64,000 nucleotides of DNA from the NCBI GenBank assembly GCA_938002255.1, contig CALLAL010000013.1, positions 97,058 through 161,057 on the forward strand, given 5' to 3'. Of the stretch, positions 46,097 through 55,086 are shown one piece after another; within the stretch, counting starts at the first letter, position 1, and each line of letters starts with the position of its first letter. The position numbers and the translations under genes are program-made. The notes beneath the pieces were generated by a model, which saw only the letters and a program-made list of their open reading frames with translations, searched no databases and had not been told where the DNA came from. This DNA comes from an uncultured bacterium (GTDB lineage: Bacteria > Desulfobacterota > BSN033 > UBA1163).

Positions 46097-47272
46097 ATGA
46101 ATCAGGTGAGTATTGGAATCGTAGGGTCTCGTTTCGCAGCCGATCTGCATCTTCGTGCCTTTGAAAAACTGAGAGGCCAAAAGGTGGAGATTCTCGCCGT
46201 CTGTTCGAAAAACCGTGAAAGTGCTGAGGCTTTTGCCAAGCGATTTCAAATTCCCCGTGTTTACACAGACTATCGCCAGATGCTCGATCAGAAAGAGATC
46301 GAGGTCATCGACCTCTGTGTCACCACCAATCTCCATCACACCATCGCCATTGATGCTGCGGAAGCAGGAAAACATATCATTTGTGAAAAACCCCTTACCG
46401 GTTACTTTGGAGAGGGAAAGGTCTCCCGCCAGACCATGATGGAAGAAGCCTTAAAAAATGCCGCTGCCGTTTCAAAAGCGATTCGGAAGAATAAAGTAAA
46501 GTTTGGCTATGCAGAAAACTTTGTCTATGCCCCTCCTATCACCAAAGTGAAAAACCTGATGAATGCCTGCAGAGGTACGGTGCTCGATATTCGGGCTGAA
46601 GAAAGCCACTCCGGTTCCCATGCGGTCTATTCCCGTGAGTGGAAGACCTCCGGTGGAGGTTCTCTCATGCGATTGGGTTCCCATCCCATCGGAGCTGTTC
46701 TTCATTTGAAGCATTACGAAGGGTTGATCAAATCAGGAAAACCCATTCGCGCCCAATCGGTCATTGGAGATGTGGGTCATCTGACCAAAATGGAATCCTT
46801 CCAAAAAGAACCCAAAAAATGGATGGTAGATTCCTGGATCGATGTGGAGGACTGGTCAGCCGCTCTGATCACGTTTGAGGATGGTTCGAAAGCAAGCATT
46901 CTTTCAACAGACGTCAGTTTAGGAGGAGTGAAAAATCTTCTCAGCGTCTATATGTCCAATGCAGTGGCACAGATCAATATCAATCCCAACAACAGCCTGG
47001 TGGTCTATTCGCCTGAGGGGAGTATCTTTGGTTCAGAATATATCACCGAAAAAGTGGAGACCAAAGCAGGGTGGCAGTTTCCATCTCCCGATGAGGATTG
47101 GATGAGGGGTTATCCCCAGGAGATGGAAGACTTTATGGAAGCCATTTTAAAAGACCGCAATCCGATTTCAGGTATTGACCTTGCCTATGAAACGGTGGAG
47201 GTCATCTATGCCGCCTACCTTTCTGCGGAAACGGGAAAAAGGATCGAATTGGTCAAGAAACAGGATGAATGA
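46097..47272 (+). CDS. Gfo/Idh/MocA-family oxidoreductase
   Basis: 391 residues. The N-terminal Rossmann fold (GIVGSRFAADLHLRAFEKL) lacks the common GxGxxG but keeps the family pattern, then CVTTNLHHTIAIDAAEAGKH and the HIICEKPLTG signature with catalytic lysine (EKP). The C-terminal alpha/beta domain has GSHPIGAVLHLKHYEG. Members oxidise or epimerise sugars, inositols and glycosides with NAD(P). An insert after EKPLTG (about residues 98-115) is unusual. AGGAGG precedes the ATG. The next gene begins immediately after the stop. Confidence 0.9.
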   Translation: MNQVSIGIVGSRFAADLHLRAFEKLRGQKVEILAVCSKNRESAEAFAKRFQIPRVYTDYRQMLDQKEIEVIDLCVTTNLHHTIAIDAAEAGKHIICEKPLTGYFGEGKVSRQTMMEEALKNAAAVSKAIRKNKVKFGYAENFVYAPPITKVKNLMNACRGTVLDIRAEESHSGSHAVYSREWKTSGGGSLMRLGSHPIGAVLHLKHYEGLIKSGKPIRAQSVIGDVGHLTKMESFQKEPKKWMVDSWIDVEDWSAALITFEDGSKASILSTDVSLGGVKNLLSVYMSNAVAQININPNNSLVVYSPEGSIFGSEYITEKVETKAGWQFPSPDEDWMRGYPQEMEDFMEAILKDRNPISGIDLAYETVEVIYAAYLSAETGKRIELVKKQDE

Positions 47273-47647
47273 ATGAAAGTGATCAAATTGGAAGAAACAG
47301 AGGGAATGACGTTTCCTGCTGGAAGGACAACAAAGGTTCTGACAGGCCCCAATACATTACCAGCGAAACATTTTACGGCCGGTTACGTGGTCATTAAACC
47401 CGGAGGAAAGATTCCCCTTCACACTCACACCAATGAGGAGATCTATGTGATGATCCAGGGTAGTGGCAGAATGAGGATTGAAGGGGAGGAAGAGAGGGTT
47501 CAGGCCGTCAGTGCCATTTACATCGATCCGAATGCAGAGCATATGCTCCAGAACACGGAAAGCGAACCTTTGATCATGATCTTTATCTATGCCCCAGCGG
47601 GAATCATGGATCATTGGTCCGAAGAAATGGAAGGAAAGTTGACGTGA
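47273..47647 (+). CDS. Cupin-domain protein
   Basis: 124 residues. Single cupin with motif 1 around IKPGGKIPLHTHTNEEIYVM (metal-binding His, His, Glu) and motif 2 around IDPNAEHMLQNTESEP (histidine). It is a small beta-barrel of unknown activity. In sugar-acid operons such cupins are often isomerases or auxiliary proteins. It has no spacer to the previous gene and overlaps the following dehydrogenase by 4 bases (GTGA). Confidence 0.88.
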   Translation: MKVIKLEETEGMTFPAGRTTKVLTGPNTLPAKHFTAGYVVIKPGGKIPLHTHTNEEIYVMIQGSGRMRIEGEEERVQAVSAIYIDPNAEHMLQNTESEPLIMIFIYAPAGIMDHWSEEMEGKLT

Positions 47648-48747
47648 ATGCGACAGAGGCAAGAGCCGCCGTCTTAGGAAAATTTAATGAACCCTTAGAA
47701 ATGAAACGATTTCCTATTCCGAAGTTAAAAGACAGTGAGGTCCTTGTCAAAGTGTTGGCGGCAGGAGTTTGCGGTTCTGATGTTCATATGTGGGAAGGAA
47801 GGGACCCCCGAATTCGTCTTCCCATGATTCCTGGGCACGAAGGCGTGGGAGAGATCATTGAGATGAAAGGAGAGAAAAGGGATGTGGATGGAACCCCCCT
47901 TCGGATTGGGGACAAGGTATTATGGAACAGGAGCATCACCTGTGGCCACTGCTATTTCTGTAAGGTAAAACAGGAACCCTCCCTCTGCCCTCATCGATGG
48001 GTCTATGGCATCCATACCACTTGCTCAGAGCCTCCATATTTAACAGGAAATTATGCCGAGTATCTCCTGCTTGTCCCTGAGACAGACCTTTTTAAGATCG
48101 AATCGGACGTTGATCTTAAAACCTTTGTCCCAGCTTCCTGTTCGGGCGCAACAGCAGCCCATGCCTTTGATCTCTCCGGAATCGAAGCAGGCGACTCGAT
48201 CTTGGTTCAGGGGGTAGGTCCGCTTGGAATCTTTGCGATCGCTTTTGCCCGATCTCTTGGGGCCTCTCAGATTATTGCTCTTGGAGGAACAGAGAAAAGA
48301 TTAAACATGGCCCAAGCATTCGGAGCAACCTATCTTCTCAACCGTCACCAACTCTCCTTAAAGGAACGGAAGGAAATCGTAATGGCCCTTACTCAGGGTC
48401 GGGGAGTGGATTGTGCTTTTGAAATGGCAGGAGAACCGGAGGCTTTGAAGGAATCCATTTCTCTGGTGCGAAACGGAGGTGCTTGTATCTCTGCAGGGTT
48501 TGGAGAACCCCACGGCACCCTCGAACTCGATTGCTTCCATGATCTCAACCGTAAAAATCTTCGCCTCCAGGGAATTTGGACGAGCGATGTCCGTCATACC
48601 CATATGGCTCTTCGATTAATCTTGAAACAGCCCGAGGATTTTAAAGGACTCATCACCCATACCTTTCCCCTTGATCAGGTCAATGAGGCCATCCGGGCCA
48701 TGAAGCATAAAGGGGCGGTCAAGGCGGTGCTGTTACCCCATGAATAA
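47644..48747 (+). CDS. Zinc-binding medium-chain alcohol/polyol dehydrogenase
   Basis: About 367 residues. The catalytic zinc site is AAGVCGSDVHMWEG and PGHEGVGEI. The structural zinc lobe is CGHCYFCKVKQEPSLC, and the nucleotide-binding region is VQGVGPLGIFAIAFARSLGA. All belong to the MDR family. Start GTG 47644 overlaps the cupin stop and has GGAAGGAAAG upstream. An in-frame TTG/ATG extension further upstream would overlap the cupin more. It probably oxidises a sugar alcohol or sugar-derived hydroxyl group in the pathway. Confidence 0.9.
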   Translation: MNATEARAAVLGKFNEPLEMKRFPIPKLKDSEVLVKVLAAGVCGSDVHMWEGRDPRIRLPMIPGHEGVGEIIEMKGEKRDVDGTPLRIGDKVLWNRSITCGHCYFCKVKQEPSLCPHRWVYGIHTTCSEPPYLTGNYAEYLLLVPETDLFKIESDVDLKTFVPASCSGATAAHAFDLSGIEAGDSILVQGVGPLGIFAIAFARSLGASQIIALGGTEKRLNMAQAFGATYLLNRHQLSLKERKEIVMALTQGRGVDCAFEMAGEPEALKESISLVRNGGACISAGFGEPHGTLELDCFHDLNRKNLRLQGIWTSDVRHTHMALRLILKQPEDFKGLITHTFPLDQVNEAIRAMKHKGAVKAVLLPHE

Positions 48748-48907
48748 ATGGAATAAAGCGAATGGCAAATGTCAAAACCCAAAGTTCAAATCAAATCTAA
48801 AGTCCAGATCGCTACCTTCAAACTTAATTTTTTGACATAGAGTCATTGGGTATTCCTTTAGCATTTGAACTTTGAACTTCTTGATTCGAAGTCCGGATGA
48901 AAAGTTT
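48748..48907. other. Low-complexity AT-rich spacer with remnant inverted repeat
   Basis: The spacer is dominated by the words CAAAGTTCAAAT and ATTTGAACTTTGAACTT. CAAAGTTCAAAT (48779-48790) pairs with ATTTGAACTTTG (48863-48874). No gene is supported. It looks like a decayed palindromic intergenic repeat. Confidence 0.4.
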
Positions 48908-50746
48908 ATGAAGCGTATTAACTGTGATGTTTTGATTATCGGTGCCGGTGGGGCGGGGTTGAGAGCGGCAATCGAAGCGAAAGAAACCCTCAAGAAGGGA
49001 AAGATCGTTCTTGTATCCAAGGGGGGTGTAGGAAGATCAGGAGTGACGGCAACCGCCTGTTCTGATCGAATGGCGTTTCATGCCACACTCCCTTATACAG
49101 AGCCTGGAGGGCCGGATAACTGGAAATATCATGCCGAGGATATCTATCGAATCGGGGGATATGTTTCAGACGGGGATCTTGCGATGATTTTGGCCAAAGA
49201 GGCTCAAGCCGCCTTTGAATATCTCGACCACCTGGGAGTTCCCTTTGTCAAAAAGGAGAATGGAAGAGTAGATCAGTTTATTACGGACGGCTCTGACTAT
49301 GCCCGCGCCTGTTACACCGGGCCAAGGACAGCCAATCACATTGAAGAGGCTCTATTAAAAAAAATCTCCTCGATGGATATGGTCATCATCGAGAATTGTA
49401 TGATCGCAGACCTCATTCAATATCGAGGAAGGGTCATCGGTGCTTTGGGAATCGATCAAAGAGAGGAAGGGAGCATTGAGAATCGGCTAAGAGTCTTCTC
49501 AAGTAAAACGACGATCCTTGCTACGGGAGGTGCAGGAGAGGCCTTTAAAATTCATGTCTTTCCAGAGGAGATGACAGGAGATGGGTATGCCATGGCTTAC
49601 CGTGCAGGGGCAGAGCTGGTCAATATGGAGTTCATCCAGATCGGTCCCGCTTCAATAAAGACCCGGCTCAATTGCTCAGGAAGTCTGATGAGAGCGGTTC
49701 CCAGATTCGTCAATGAAAACGGAAAAGAGTTCTTAAAGAAGTATCTTCCAGAGTCAATGACTTGCAAAGACATCAACAATCTCATCTTTGAAAAAGGGGC
49801 GAGCTGGCCAGTCTCCCTCGAGAAGCGAACTCATCTCATCGATGTCGCCATGTTTAAAGAGATGGTGCAAGGGCACCGTATCTTTCTGGATTACACCACC
49901 AATCCAGAAAGCTTCTCTTTCCAAGACCTGGACCAAAAATGGCAGGACAGGTATAGAAGGGAGATCAAGAGGCCCATTTCCTCTCAGCAGAGAGAGCAAA
50001 CCCCTCTGGATCGTCTTTCCGAAATCAATCCCGAATCGATTGACTGGCTAAAGCAACATGGCATTGATCTGAGATCAGGAGAACCCATTGAGATTGCTCC
50101 TTGCATCCAGCACTTTCAGGGAGGAGTCAAGATCAGGAAAAAAGGAAATGCCTCATTGAAAGGGCTTTATGCCGCCGGAGAATGTGCAGGCGGTCAGCAC
50201 GGCGCAAATCGACCCGGTGGGAATGCTTTGTTGGATGGCCAGGTTTTTGGAAAGATTGCAGGACGTGAAGCGGCGACTGAAGCGATCACAAAGAGTCGTC
50301 ATGAGATCAGTATAAACCAGGTCAAAGGTTACCTGAAACAATGGATGACCCGCAATCAGGGAAAGAAAGCAACGGAGGTTCGAAAGGAGATTCAATCGGT
50401 TGCCGCGCGATACGCCAGTATTGTCAGAACTGAGGAAGGATTGAAAGAAGGAATAAGAATCATTCAATCCCTGAGAAAGGAGGGGGTCCGAATCGATGAG
50501 AAGGGGGTGAGCTTTGCTCTGGAAACCCAAAATCTTCTCGATGTAGCAGAAATGATCTTGAAGGCTTGTATCACCCGGAAGGAATCCAGAGGTCCTCACC
50601 TCTTTTTTAACCGATTTGAAGACCTTCATCCCCTCCCCTCTCAAGATCCCAGATGGCGGAAATATATCGTGATTCAGAACCAATCGGGGAGGATGGTTTT
50701 AAGAAAAGAAACCCCGGTATCATTGAGATTCCAATCGAAGGAGTAA
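48908..50746 (+). CDS. FAD-dependent fumarate reductase/succinate dehydrogenase flavoprotein-like oxidoreductase
   Basis: About 612 residues. The dinucleotide motif is VLIIGAGGAGLRAAIEAKE. Others are KGGVGRSGVTATAC, TILATGGAGEAFKIH, the substrate-capping region with EEMTGDGYAMAYRAGAELVN, and the C-terminal AAGECAGGQHGANRPGGNAL. The C-terminal helical domain is that of the SdhA/FrdA/AprA superfamily. No iron-sulfur or membrane partner subunit is adjacent, so it is not a respiratory complex. Other soluble members oxidise or reduce unsaturated acids. ATG 48908 is preferred. It is 10 bases from the OYE-like gene, so the two may share electrons. Confidence 0.87.
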   Translation: MKRINCDVLIIGAGGAGLRAAIEAKETLKKGKIVLVSKGGVGRSGVTATACSDRMAFHATLPYTEPGGPDNWKYHAEDIYRIGGYVSDGDLAMILAKEAQAAFEYLDHLGVPFVKKENGRVDQFITDGSDYARACYTGPRTANHIEEALLKKISSMDMVIIENCMIADLIQYRGRVIGALGIDQREEGSIENRLRVFSSKTTILATGGAGEAFKIHVFPEEMTGDGYAMAYRAGAELVNMEFIQIGPASIKTRLNCSGSLMRAVPRFVNENGKEFLKKYLPESMTCKDINNLIFEKGASWPVSLEKRTHLIDVAMFKEMVQGHRIFLDYTTNPESFSFQDLDQKWQDRYRREIKRPISSQQREQTPLDRLSEINPESIDWLKQHGIDLRSGEPIEIAPCIQHFQGGVKIRKKGNASLKGLYAAGECAGGQHGANRPGGNALLDGQVFGKIAGREAATEAITKSRHEISINQVKGYLKQWMTRNQGKKATEVRKEIQSVAARYASIVRTEEGLKEGIRIIQSLRKEGVRIDEKGVSFALETQNLLDVAEMILKACITRKESRGPHLFFNRFEDLHPLPSQDPRWRKYIVIQNQSGRMVLRKETPVSLRFQSKE

Positions 50747-50756
50747 AAGAAAGAAG

Positions 50757-51965
50757 ATGACTTTAGACATACTTGCTGTTCCAATAGAAATTGGGAAAAA
50801 GATAGCCTCCAATCGGATTGTTTATCAACCCATGGAATGTAATGACGGAGACGCCGAGGGAAAACCTACGGAATTGACCCTTAAGCGGTACCGTGCCCTT
50901 GCTGAAGGAGGGGCAGGGATCATCAACGTTGAATCTCTCACCTTTACCTACGAGAGCCGGGCGCGCAAGAATCAGTTAAAGATTTCTGAGGAAACAGCGA
51001 CGGCATTTGAGAGATTAGTCCGGGAGATGAAGGAGGTCAATCCCAATCCCCTGATCATCTTTCAGATCAATCACTCTGGAAGAGTGAGTGGTTCAGCTTT
51101 TTCCAAAGTCGTTTCTCTCTATCCCACTGGAGATTCCTCTACCCACATCCTGACCGATCAGGAGATCGAGCAGATTGGAGAGAATTTTGTAAAAGCTGCA
51201 GTCCTTTCAAAACAAGTTGGAGCAGATGGGATCGATTTCAAACACTGTCACGGTTATCTCTGCGGCGAGATGCTGAGGCCTGCCAACACACGATCAGGCC
51301 CCTATGGTGGTCGTTTTGAAAACCGGACCAAATTCTTCAGAGAAACAACCGAAAAGATAAAGAAAGCCGTCGGCGACGATCGTTTTTTGATTGGAGTGAG
51401 ATATTCATTCTATGAAGGAATCCCAGGAGGATTTGGCACGAGTGGACCTGAAGAGGTTGTGGAAGATCTGTTTGAACCCCTCCGGTTTGCAAGGATGATT
51501 CAAGAGATGGGAATGGATTTTATCAATGTCTCTGCAGGCATCCCGGCCCTGACTCCCGAGATCGTCAGGCCCACAAAGAATTACCCCGAGGGCGTTTACA
51601 GGCATTTTGGATGGACAAAGATGGTAAAGAAACTGGTGAGCATTCCGGTCATTGGTTCTGGGTACAGCTACCTGCGGGACGGAAAGAATGACTTGAAGGA
51701 ACCAGACCCCTCCAAAAAGAGTATCTTCTACTGGGCTGAAAAGAATCTGAGAAGTGACTCTGTAGATCTGATTGGAATCGGAAGACAAACCCTCGCAGAC
51801 CCACAGTTTGCCCAAAAAGCTCTTTCTGGAAACGTTGACCAGATCCATTTCTGTACAGCCTGCGGGGGTTGCAGTGTCCTCCTGCGATCTCAGGTAGAGG
51901 TGGGATGTACCGTTTATAACGAATACTACAAGGAAGTATTACGACGGATTAGAAAAGGAAGCTGA
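50757..51965 (+). CDS. Old yellow enzyme-like NADH:flavin oxidoreductase
   Basis: 402 residues. FMN-binding TIM barrel: NRIVYQPMECNDGDAEGKPT, a FQINHSGRVS strand, the active-site region GIDFKHCHGYLCGEMLRP with HxCH-like residues, then RSGPYGGRFENRTKFF and a C-terminal phosphate loop with VDLIGIGRQTLADPQF. After the barrel comes CTACGGCSVLLRSQVEVGC, a cysteine cluster resembling the 4Fe-4S motif of 2,4-dienoyl-CoA reductase-type enzymes, but the protein stops before their FAD/NAD domain. It probably reduces an enoyl or enone intermediate. Confidence 0.87.
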   Translation: MTLDILAVPIEIGKKIASNRIVYQPMECNDGDAEGKPTELTLKRYRALAEGGAGIINVESLTFTYESRARKNQLKISEETATAFERLVREMKEVNPNPLIIFQINHSGRVSGSAFSKVVSLYPTGDSSTHILTDQEIEQIGENFVKAAVLSKQVGADGIDFKHCHGYLCGEMLRPANTRSGPYGGRFENRTKFFRETTEKIKKAVGDDRFLIGVRYSFYEGIPGGFGTSGPEEVVEDLFEPLRFARMIQEMGMDFINVSAGIPALTPEIVRPTKNYPEGVYRHFGWTKMVKKLVSIPVIGSGYSYLRDGKNDLKEPDPSKKSIFYWAEKNLRSDSVDLIGIGRQTLADPQFAQKALSGNVDQIHFCTACGGCSVLLRSQVEVGCTVYNEYYKEVLRRIRKGS

Positions 51966-52058
51966 TGCAGGAGACAGGGAAAATACCTTCACCCTTACAG
52001 AGGGGGAACTCCACAAAGGTTTGTGTAAAATTTTATTCGATGGAAGGGGGAATTCCTT

Positions 52059-53045
52059 ATGTACGATGTGGTAACCTTTGGAGAAGCCATGGTGAGGCTA
52101 TCGCCGCCAAACTTTCAGAGACTGGAACAAGCCTACAGTTTCGATGTTAATCCAGGTGGTGCGGAACTCAATGTGGCGGTAGGTGTGACCCGGCTTGGCT
52201 TGAGAAGCGCCTGGGTTTCAAAACTTCCCAAAAACGGATTAGGTTATCTCATCCGGAATCGCGCCCAGCAATTCGGTGTTGATTGTTCCCATATCGTCTG
52301 GTCTGACAAAGGCCGAGCAGGCCTTTATTTTATGGAGTTTGGATCCTCGCCTCGGGCATCGAGCGTCCTCTATGATCGGGCTCACTCATCTATGAGTACG
52401 GTCCAGCCGGGTGAGATCAACTGGGAGAAAGTTTTTACAGGATCAAAACATTTCCACACGAGTGGGATCACCCCTGCCTTGAGTGCTTCTGCTTCAGAGG
52501 TGACAGCGGAGGCATTGAAAACCGCTAAGAAAATGGGCTGCACCGTCTCATACGACCTGAATTATCGGAAAAAACTCTGGTCCCCCGAAGAGGCCAAAAA
52601 GATCCAGGAGCCCATGATGGAATATGTGGATATTCTCATAACGACCGAGGAAGATACTCATGTTGTCTTCGGGATTAAAGAGAAAGACTATGAGACGGTT
52701 GCTGAAAAACTTGCCAGGATTTTCAACTTCCAGGTTGTTGCCATTACCCTGAGGGAGGATCTTTCTGTCTGGCGAAATCACTGGACTGCCATCGCTTATC
52801 GGGATGGAAAAATCTTCAGAGATAGAAAATACGATGTGGAGATTGTGGACCGGGTAGGTGCAGGCGATTCCTTTACAGCAGGATTTCTTTATGGATGGAT
52901 TAAATTTAAAGATGTGGAGAAAGGGGTTCAGTATGGAAATGCCTTCTCAGCATTGAAGCATACGGTACCAGGCGACTTGAACTGGTGTACCCTCGAAGAA
53001 GTGGAAGCCCAGCTCAAAGGCACTGGGTTGAGAATTTCAAGGTAG
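52059..53045 (+). CDS. kdgK: 2-keto-3-deoxygluconate kinase, PfkB family
   Basis: 328 residues. Starts YDVVTFGEAMVRLSPPNFQR as in KDG kinases, then NPGGAELNVAVGVTRLG, SYDLNYRKKLWSPEEA and the PfkB signature VDRVGAGDSFTAGFLYG with the catalytic aspartate. It phosphorylates KDG to KDPG. The KDPG aldolase gene is the next one. GGAAGGGGG lies upstream. Assignment to KDG rather than another sugar rests on these motifs plus the aldolase partner. Confidence 0.88.
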   Translation: MYDVVTFGEAMVRLSPPNFQRLEQAYSFDVNPGGAELNVAVGVTRLGLRSAWVSKLPKNGLGYLIRNRAQQFGVDCSHIVWSDKGRAGLYFMEFGSSPRASSVLYDRAHSSMSTVQPGEINWEKVFTGSKHFHTSGITPALSASASEVTAEALKTAKKMGCTVSYDLNYRKKLWSPEEAKKIQEPMMEYVDILITTEEDTHVVFGIKEKDYETVAEKLARIFNFQVVAITLREDLSVWRNHWTAIAYRDGKIFRDRKYDVEIVDRVGAGDSFTAGFLYGWIKFKDVEKGVQYGNAFSALKHTVPGDLNWCTLEEVEAQLKGTGLRISR

Positions 53046-53057
53046 GTTTAAAACGTG

Positions 53058-53100
53058 TTGCCGCTTTTCCTGTGCTAAGGTGACACAGGGAAAAAGGGCA
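53058..53100. other. Hairpin between kdgK and the KDPG aldolase gene
   Basis: TTTTCCTGTG (53065-53074) and CACAGGGAAAA (53084-53094) pair with one bulged base, and TTGCC/GGGCA extend the stem. No T run follows. It may be an mRNA processing or stability element. Confidence 0.4.
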
Positions 53101-53159
53101 GCGCGACCACACCCCAGCACAGTGATATGACTTGAGTCTTTTCAGTGAGGAGGAACGAA

Positions 53160-53810
53160 ATGGAAAAGCGTCATATTTTTAACAGAATGCTCGATGAAGG
53201 GGTCATCCCCGTCGTTCGAGTGACTTCTGCTCAGGAAGCCATAGAGGTCTCCGATGCCATCAAAGAGGGTGGCATCAGTCTGATCGAAATCACCATGAGT
53301 GTTCAGGGAGCCATCGATGTGATCAAAGAATTAACAAAAAAATACAGAGATGAGATTCTCATGGGCGCAGGAACGATTCTCGATCCTGAAACCGCAAGGG
53401 CGGCCTTGCTCGCAGGTGCCCAGTTCATTGTTACTCCGACCCTGAATCTCGACGTGATCCAGATCGCCCATCGTTACAGCGCCGTCGTCGTTCCAGGAGC
53501 AATGACTCCTACGGAAATCCTAACCGCCTGGAATGCAGGGGCCGATATGGTAAAGGTCTTTCCTGCAGCTCAATTAGGGGGACCGGAATATCTGAAGGCC
53601 CTTAAAGGACCTCTGCCTCAGATTCTTCTCGTTCCCACCGGTGGTGTTAATCTCCAGAATGCAAGCGCATTTATCAAGGCTGGCGCTTCTGCGATTGGTG
53701 TTGGAGGTGAATTGGTTGATAAGAAGGCAGTCAAAGAGAAGAAGTTTAACGTCATCACAGACAATGCCCGTGCCTTTCTCAGAGCCGTTCGGGAAGCCAG
53801 AGGTCAATAA
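53160..53810 (+). CDS. eda: 2-dehydro-3-deoxy-phosphogluconate aldolase / 4-hydroxy-2-oxoglutarate aldolase
   Basis: About 216 residues. Class I aldolase with GVIPVVRVTSAQEA, the GISLIEITMSVQGA strand with catalytic Glu, GAGTILDPETARAAL, and the Schiff-base lysine in GADMVKVFPAAQLGGPEYLK, followed by VPTGGVNLQNASAFIKAGA. It splits KDPG into pyruvate and glyceraldehyde-3-phosphate. ATG 53160 has GGAGG 6 bases upstream. Its stop shares a base with the following truncated larA start. Confidence 0.94.
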   Translation: MEKRHIFNRMLDEGVIPVVRVTSAQEAIEVSDAIKEGGISLIEITMSVQGAIDVIKELTKKYRDEILMGAGTILDPETARAALLAGAQFIVTPTLNLDVIQIAHRYSAVVVPGAMTPTEILTAWNAGADMVKVFPAAQLGGPEYLKALKGPLPQILLVPTGGVNLQNASAFIKAGASAIGVGGELVDKKAVKEKKFNVITDNARAFLRAVREARGQ

Positions 53811-54103
53811 TGCACTACGCTTTCCCATATCCTGACTTCCCTCCAATCGATATCCCGGAAGAAAATCTCATGGGGGCCTTCCCCCCCTCCATCCTTGAAA
53901 TTGAAAAAACCGAGGAGGAGATCATTAAGGAAGCAATGTTTCATCCTGTCGGATCCGCCCCTCTCGATAGAATGCTGACAGGAAAAGAAAACGTATTGAT
54001 GGTCGTGGATGATGACACGAGAAGCACGCCCGCTCATGAATTTTCAGGAGTGTTTGTTGAAGTTCATTCCTCCATCAGATTTCCTCAAACGATCACTTTT
54101 TAA
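53810..54103 (+). pseudogene. Truncated LarA-like (DUF2088) gene, N-terminal fragment
   Basis: 97 residues against about 425 for the family. The first 75 or so match the LarA N-terminus: PDFPPIDIPEENLMGAFPP, MFHPVGSAPLDRMLTGKEN and the substrate-site motif VVDDDTRSTPAHE. After that the sequence (FSGVFVEVHSSI onward) loses similarity and stops while entering the 3' end of the opposite-strand GerMN gene. It is coupled to eda by TAATG. I read it as the left part of a larA-type gene cut by a deletion or rearrangement near 54040. Confidence 0.75.
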
Positions 54104-54668
54104 CCAGATCAGATTTGGAAGTAAGAGGGTGCCTTAAGGAAAGATGCCCTGCAATCGTCTCTACGGGCTTTCCATCAATCAGAATCTGAACCTCTTGGAT
54201 TTGAGAGAAGTTCCGGGTGAGGGAATTGACGATTGAATAAACGGTCAAGAGCTCACCAGAACTTCCACCTGGATGGTCTTTTGCGAGAGACTTATTAAAG
54301 TTGACGATGGCTCTTCCTTTTGGATCAAGTTGAACATGGAGGCATTTCGTCCGCGGGGGCAGTGTTGGAATCAGCCCCTTTTTCGACCCTTTAATCAGTT
54401 CTTCAATGACCGCTTTGATCTCTTCCTTCGTCTCTTTTCTCTTTTCAATCTTCCTCTGTTCTCCGATTAAATAGTCTCCATCGCGGTCTGAAAAATAGAG
54501 AACGACTTCCCTCCTTTCTTTTGCCAGGTCAAATCTTTCTAACAATGGCTGAAGGGTTCGACTTATCTCTTTTTGGAAGAGGATAAAGAGAGAAGTCAAA
54601 ACCCCGAGGATAAAAAGATATAGAAAAAACTTCCTTACTCTGCCTTTTTTCTTTCTCCGTTTTGGCAT
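54093..54668 (-). CDS. GerMN-domain protein with N-terminal membrane anchor
   Basis: About 191 residues. A very basic N-terminus (PKRRKKKGRVRK) and one hydrophobic segment precede a GerMN domain: REVVLYFSDRDGDYLIGEQR, then EIKAVIEELIKGSKKGLIPT and GSSGELLTVYSIVNSLTRNF. GerMN domains occur outside spore formers in envelope proteins of unknown role. ATG 54668 with AGGA 6 bases upstream is preferred; ATG 54674, overlapping the previous stop, is also possible. It is the last gene of the minus-strand block, and its 3' end overlaps the truncated larA by 11 bases. Confidence 0.82.
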   Translation of the reverse strand: MPKRRKKKGRVRKFFLYLFILGVLTSLFILFQKEISRTLQPLLERFDLAKERREVVLYFSDRDGDYLIGEQRKIEKRKETKEEIKAVIEELIKGSKKGLIPTLPPRTKCLHVQLDPKGRAIVNFNKSLAKDHPGGSSGELLTVYSIVNSLTRNFSQIQEVQILIDGKPVETIAGHLSLRHPLTSKSDLVKK

Positions 54669-54670
54669 GG

Positions 54671-55012
54671 TCATTCCTGGGAGGGATGGGTTTCCTCTGC
54701 CATTTTTCCGACAATGGGCAAAGCATATCGCTGCCCTTGGAGGGCTTTCACCATCAGGACAAGCCAGAGGATAAGAACCAAGATCCAGATGGGAATGATC
54801 AAGAGATTAAGGAGGGGGATAAAACTGAGAACACCCATAATCACAAAAAGCCCTAAAAAGGTAATGGTAGATTGCTTGGCATGGAACTTGACAAAGCTAC
54901 TTTGTTTCTCCACCACCAGAAAGACAATTCCGGTGAAAAAACCAAAGAGGTAACAAAAAAAACCTGCCACATTCTCATCCAAACCTGTACTCGATCTCTG
55001 TCTTTCTTCCAT
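54671..55012 (-). CDS. DUF4870 family membrane protein
   Basis: About 113 residues with three hydrophobic segments. It opens with ENVAGFFCYLFGFFTGIVFL, followed by VKFHAKQSTITFLGLFVIMG, the characteristic FHAxQ motif of the family, and a last WILVLILWLVLMVKALQGQ. Function is unknown. ATG 55012 is supported by GGAGG 5 bases upstream. A longer frame to 55090 would overlap hemG. Confidence 0.88.
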   Translation of the reverse strand: MEERQRSSTGLDENVAGFFCYLFGFFTGIVFLVVEKQSSFVKFHAKQSTITFLGLFVIMGVLSFIPLLNLLIIPIWILVLILWLVLMVKALQGQRYALPIVGKMAEETHPSQE

Positions 55013-55086
55013 GCTGGCCTCCTTTATGATGGGTCTTTGTATCTTCTCGCGTTTCGAAGGGACGATATCGCATGGCTCAACGATGA

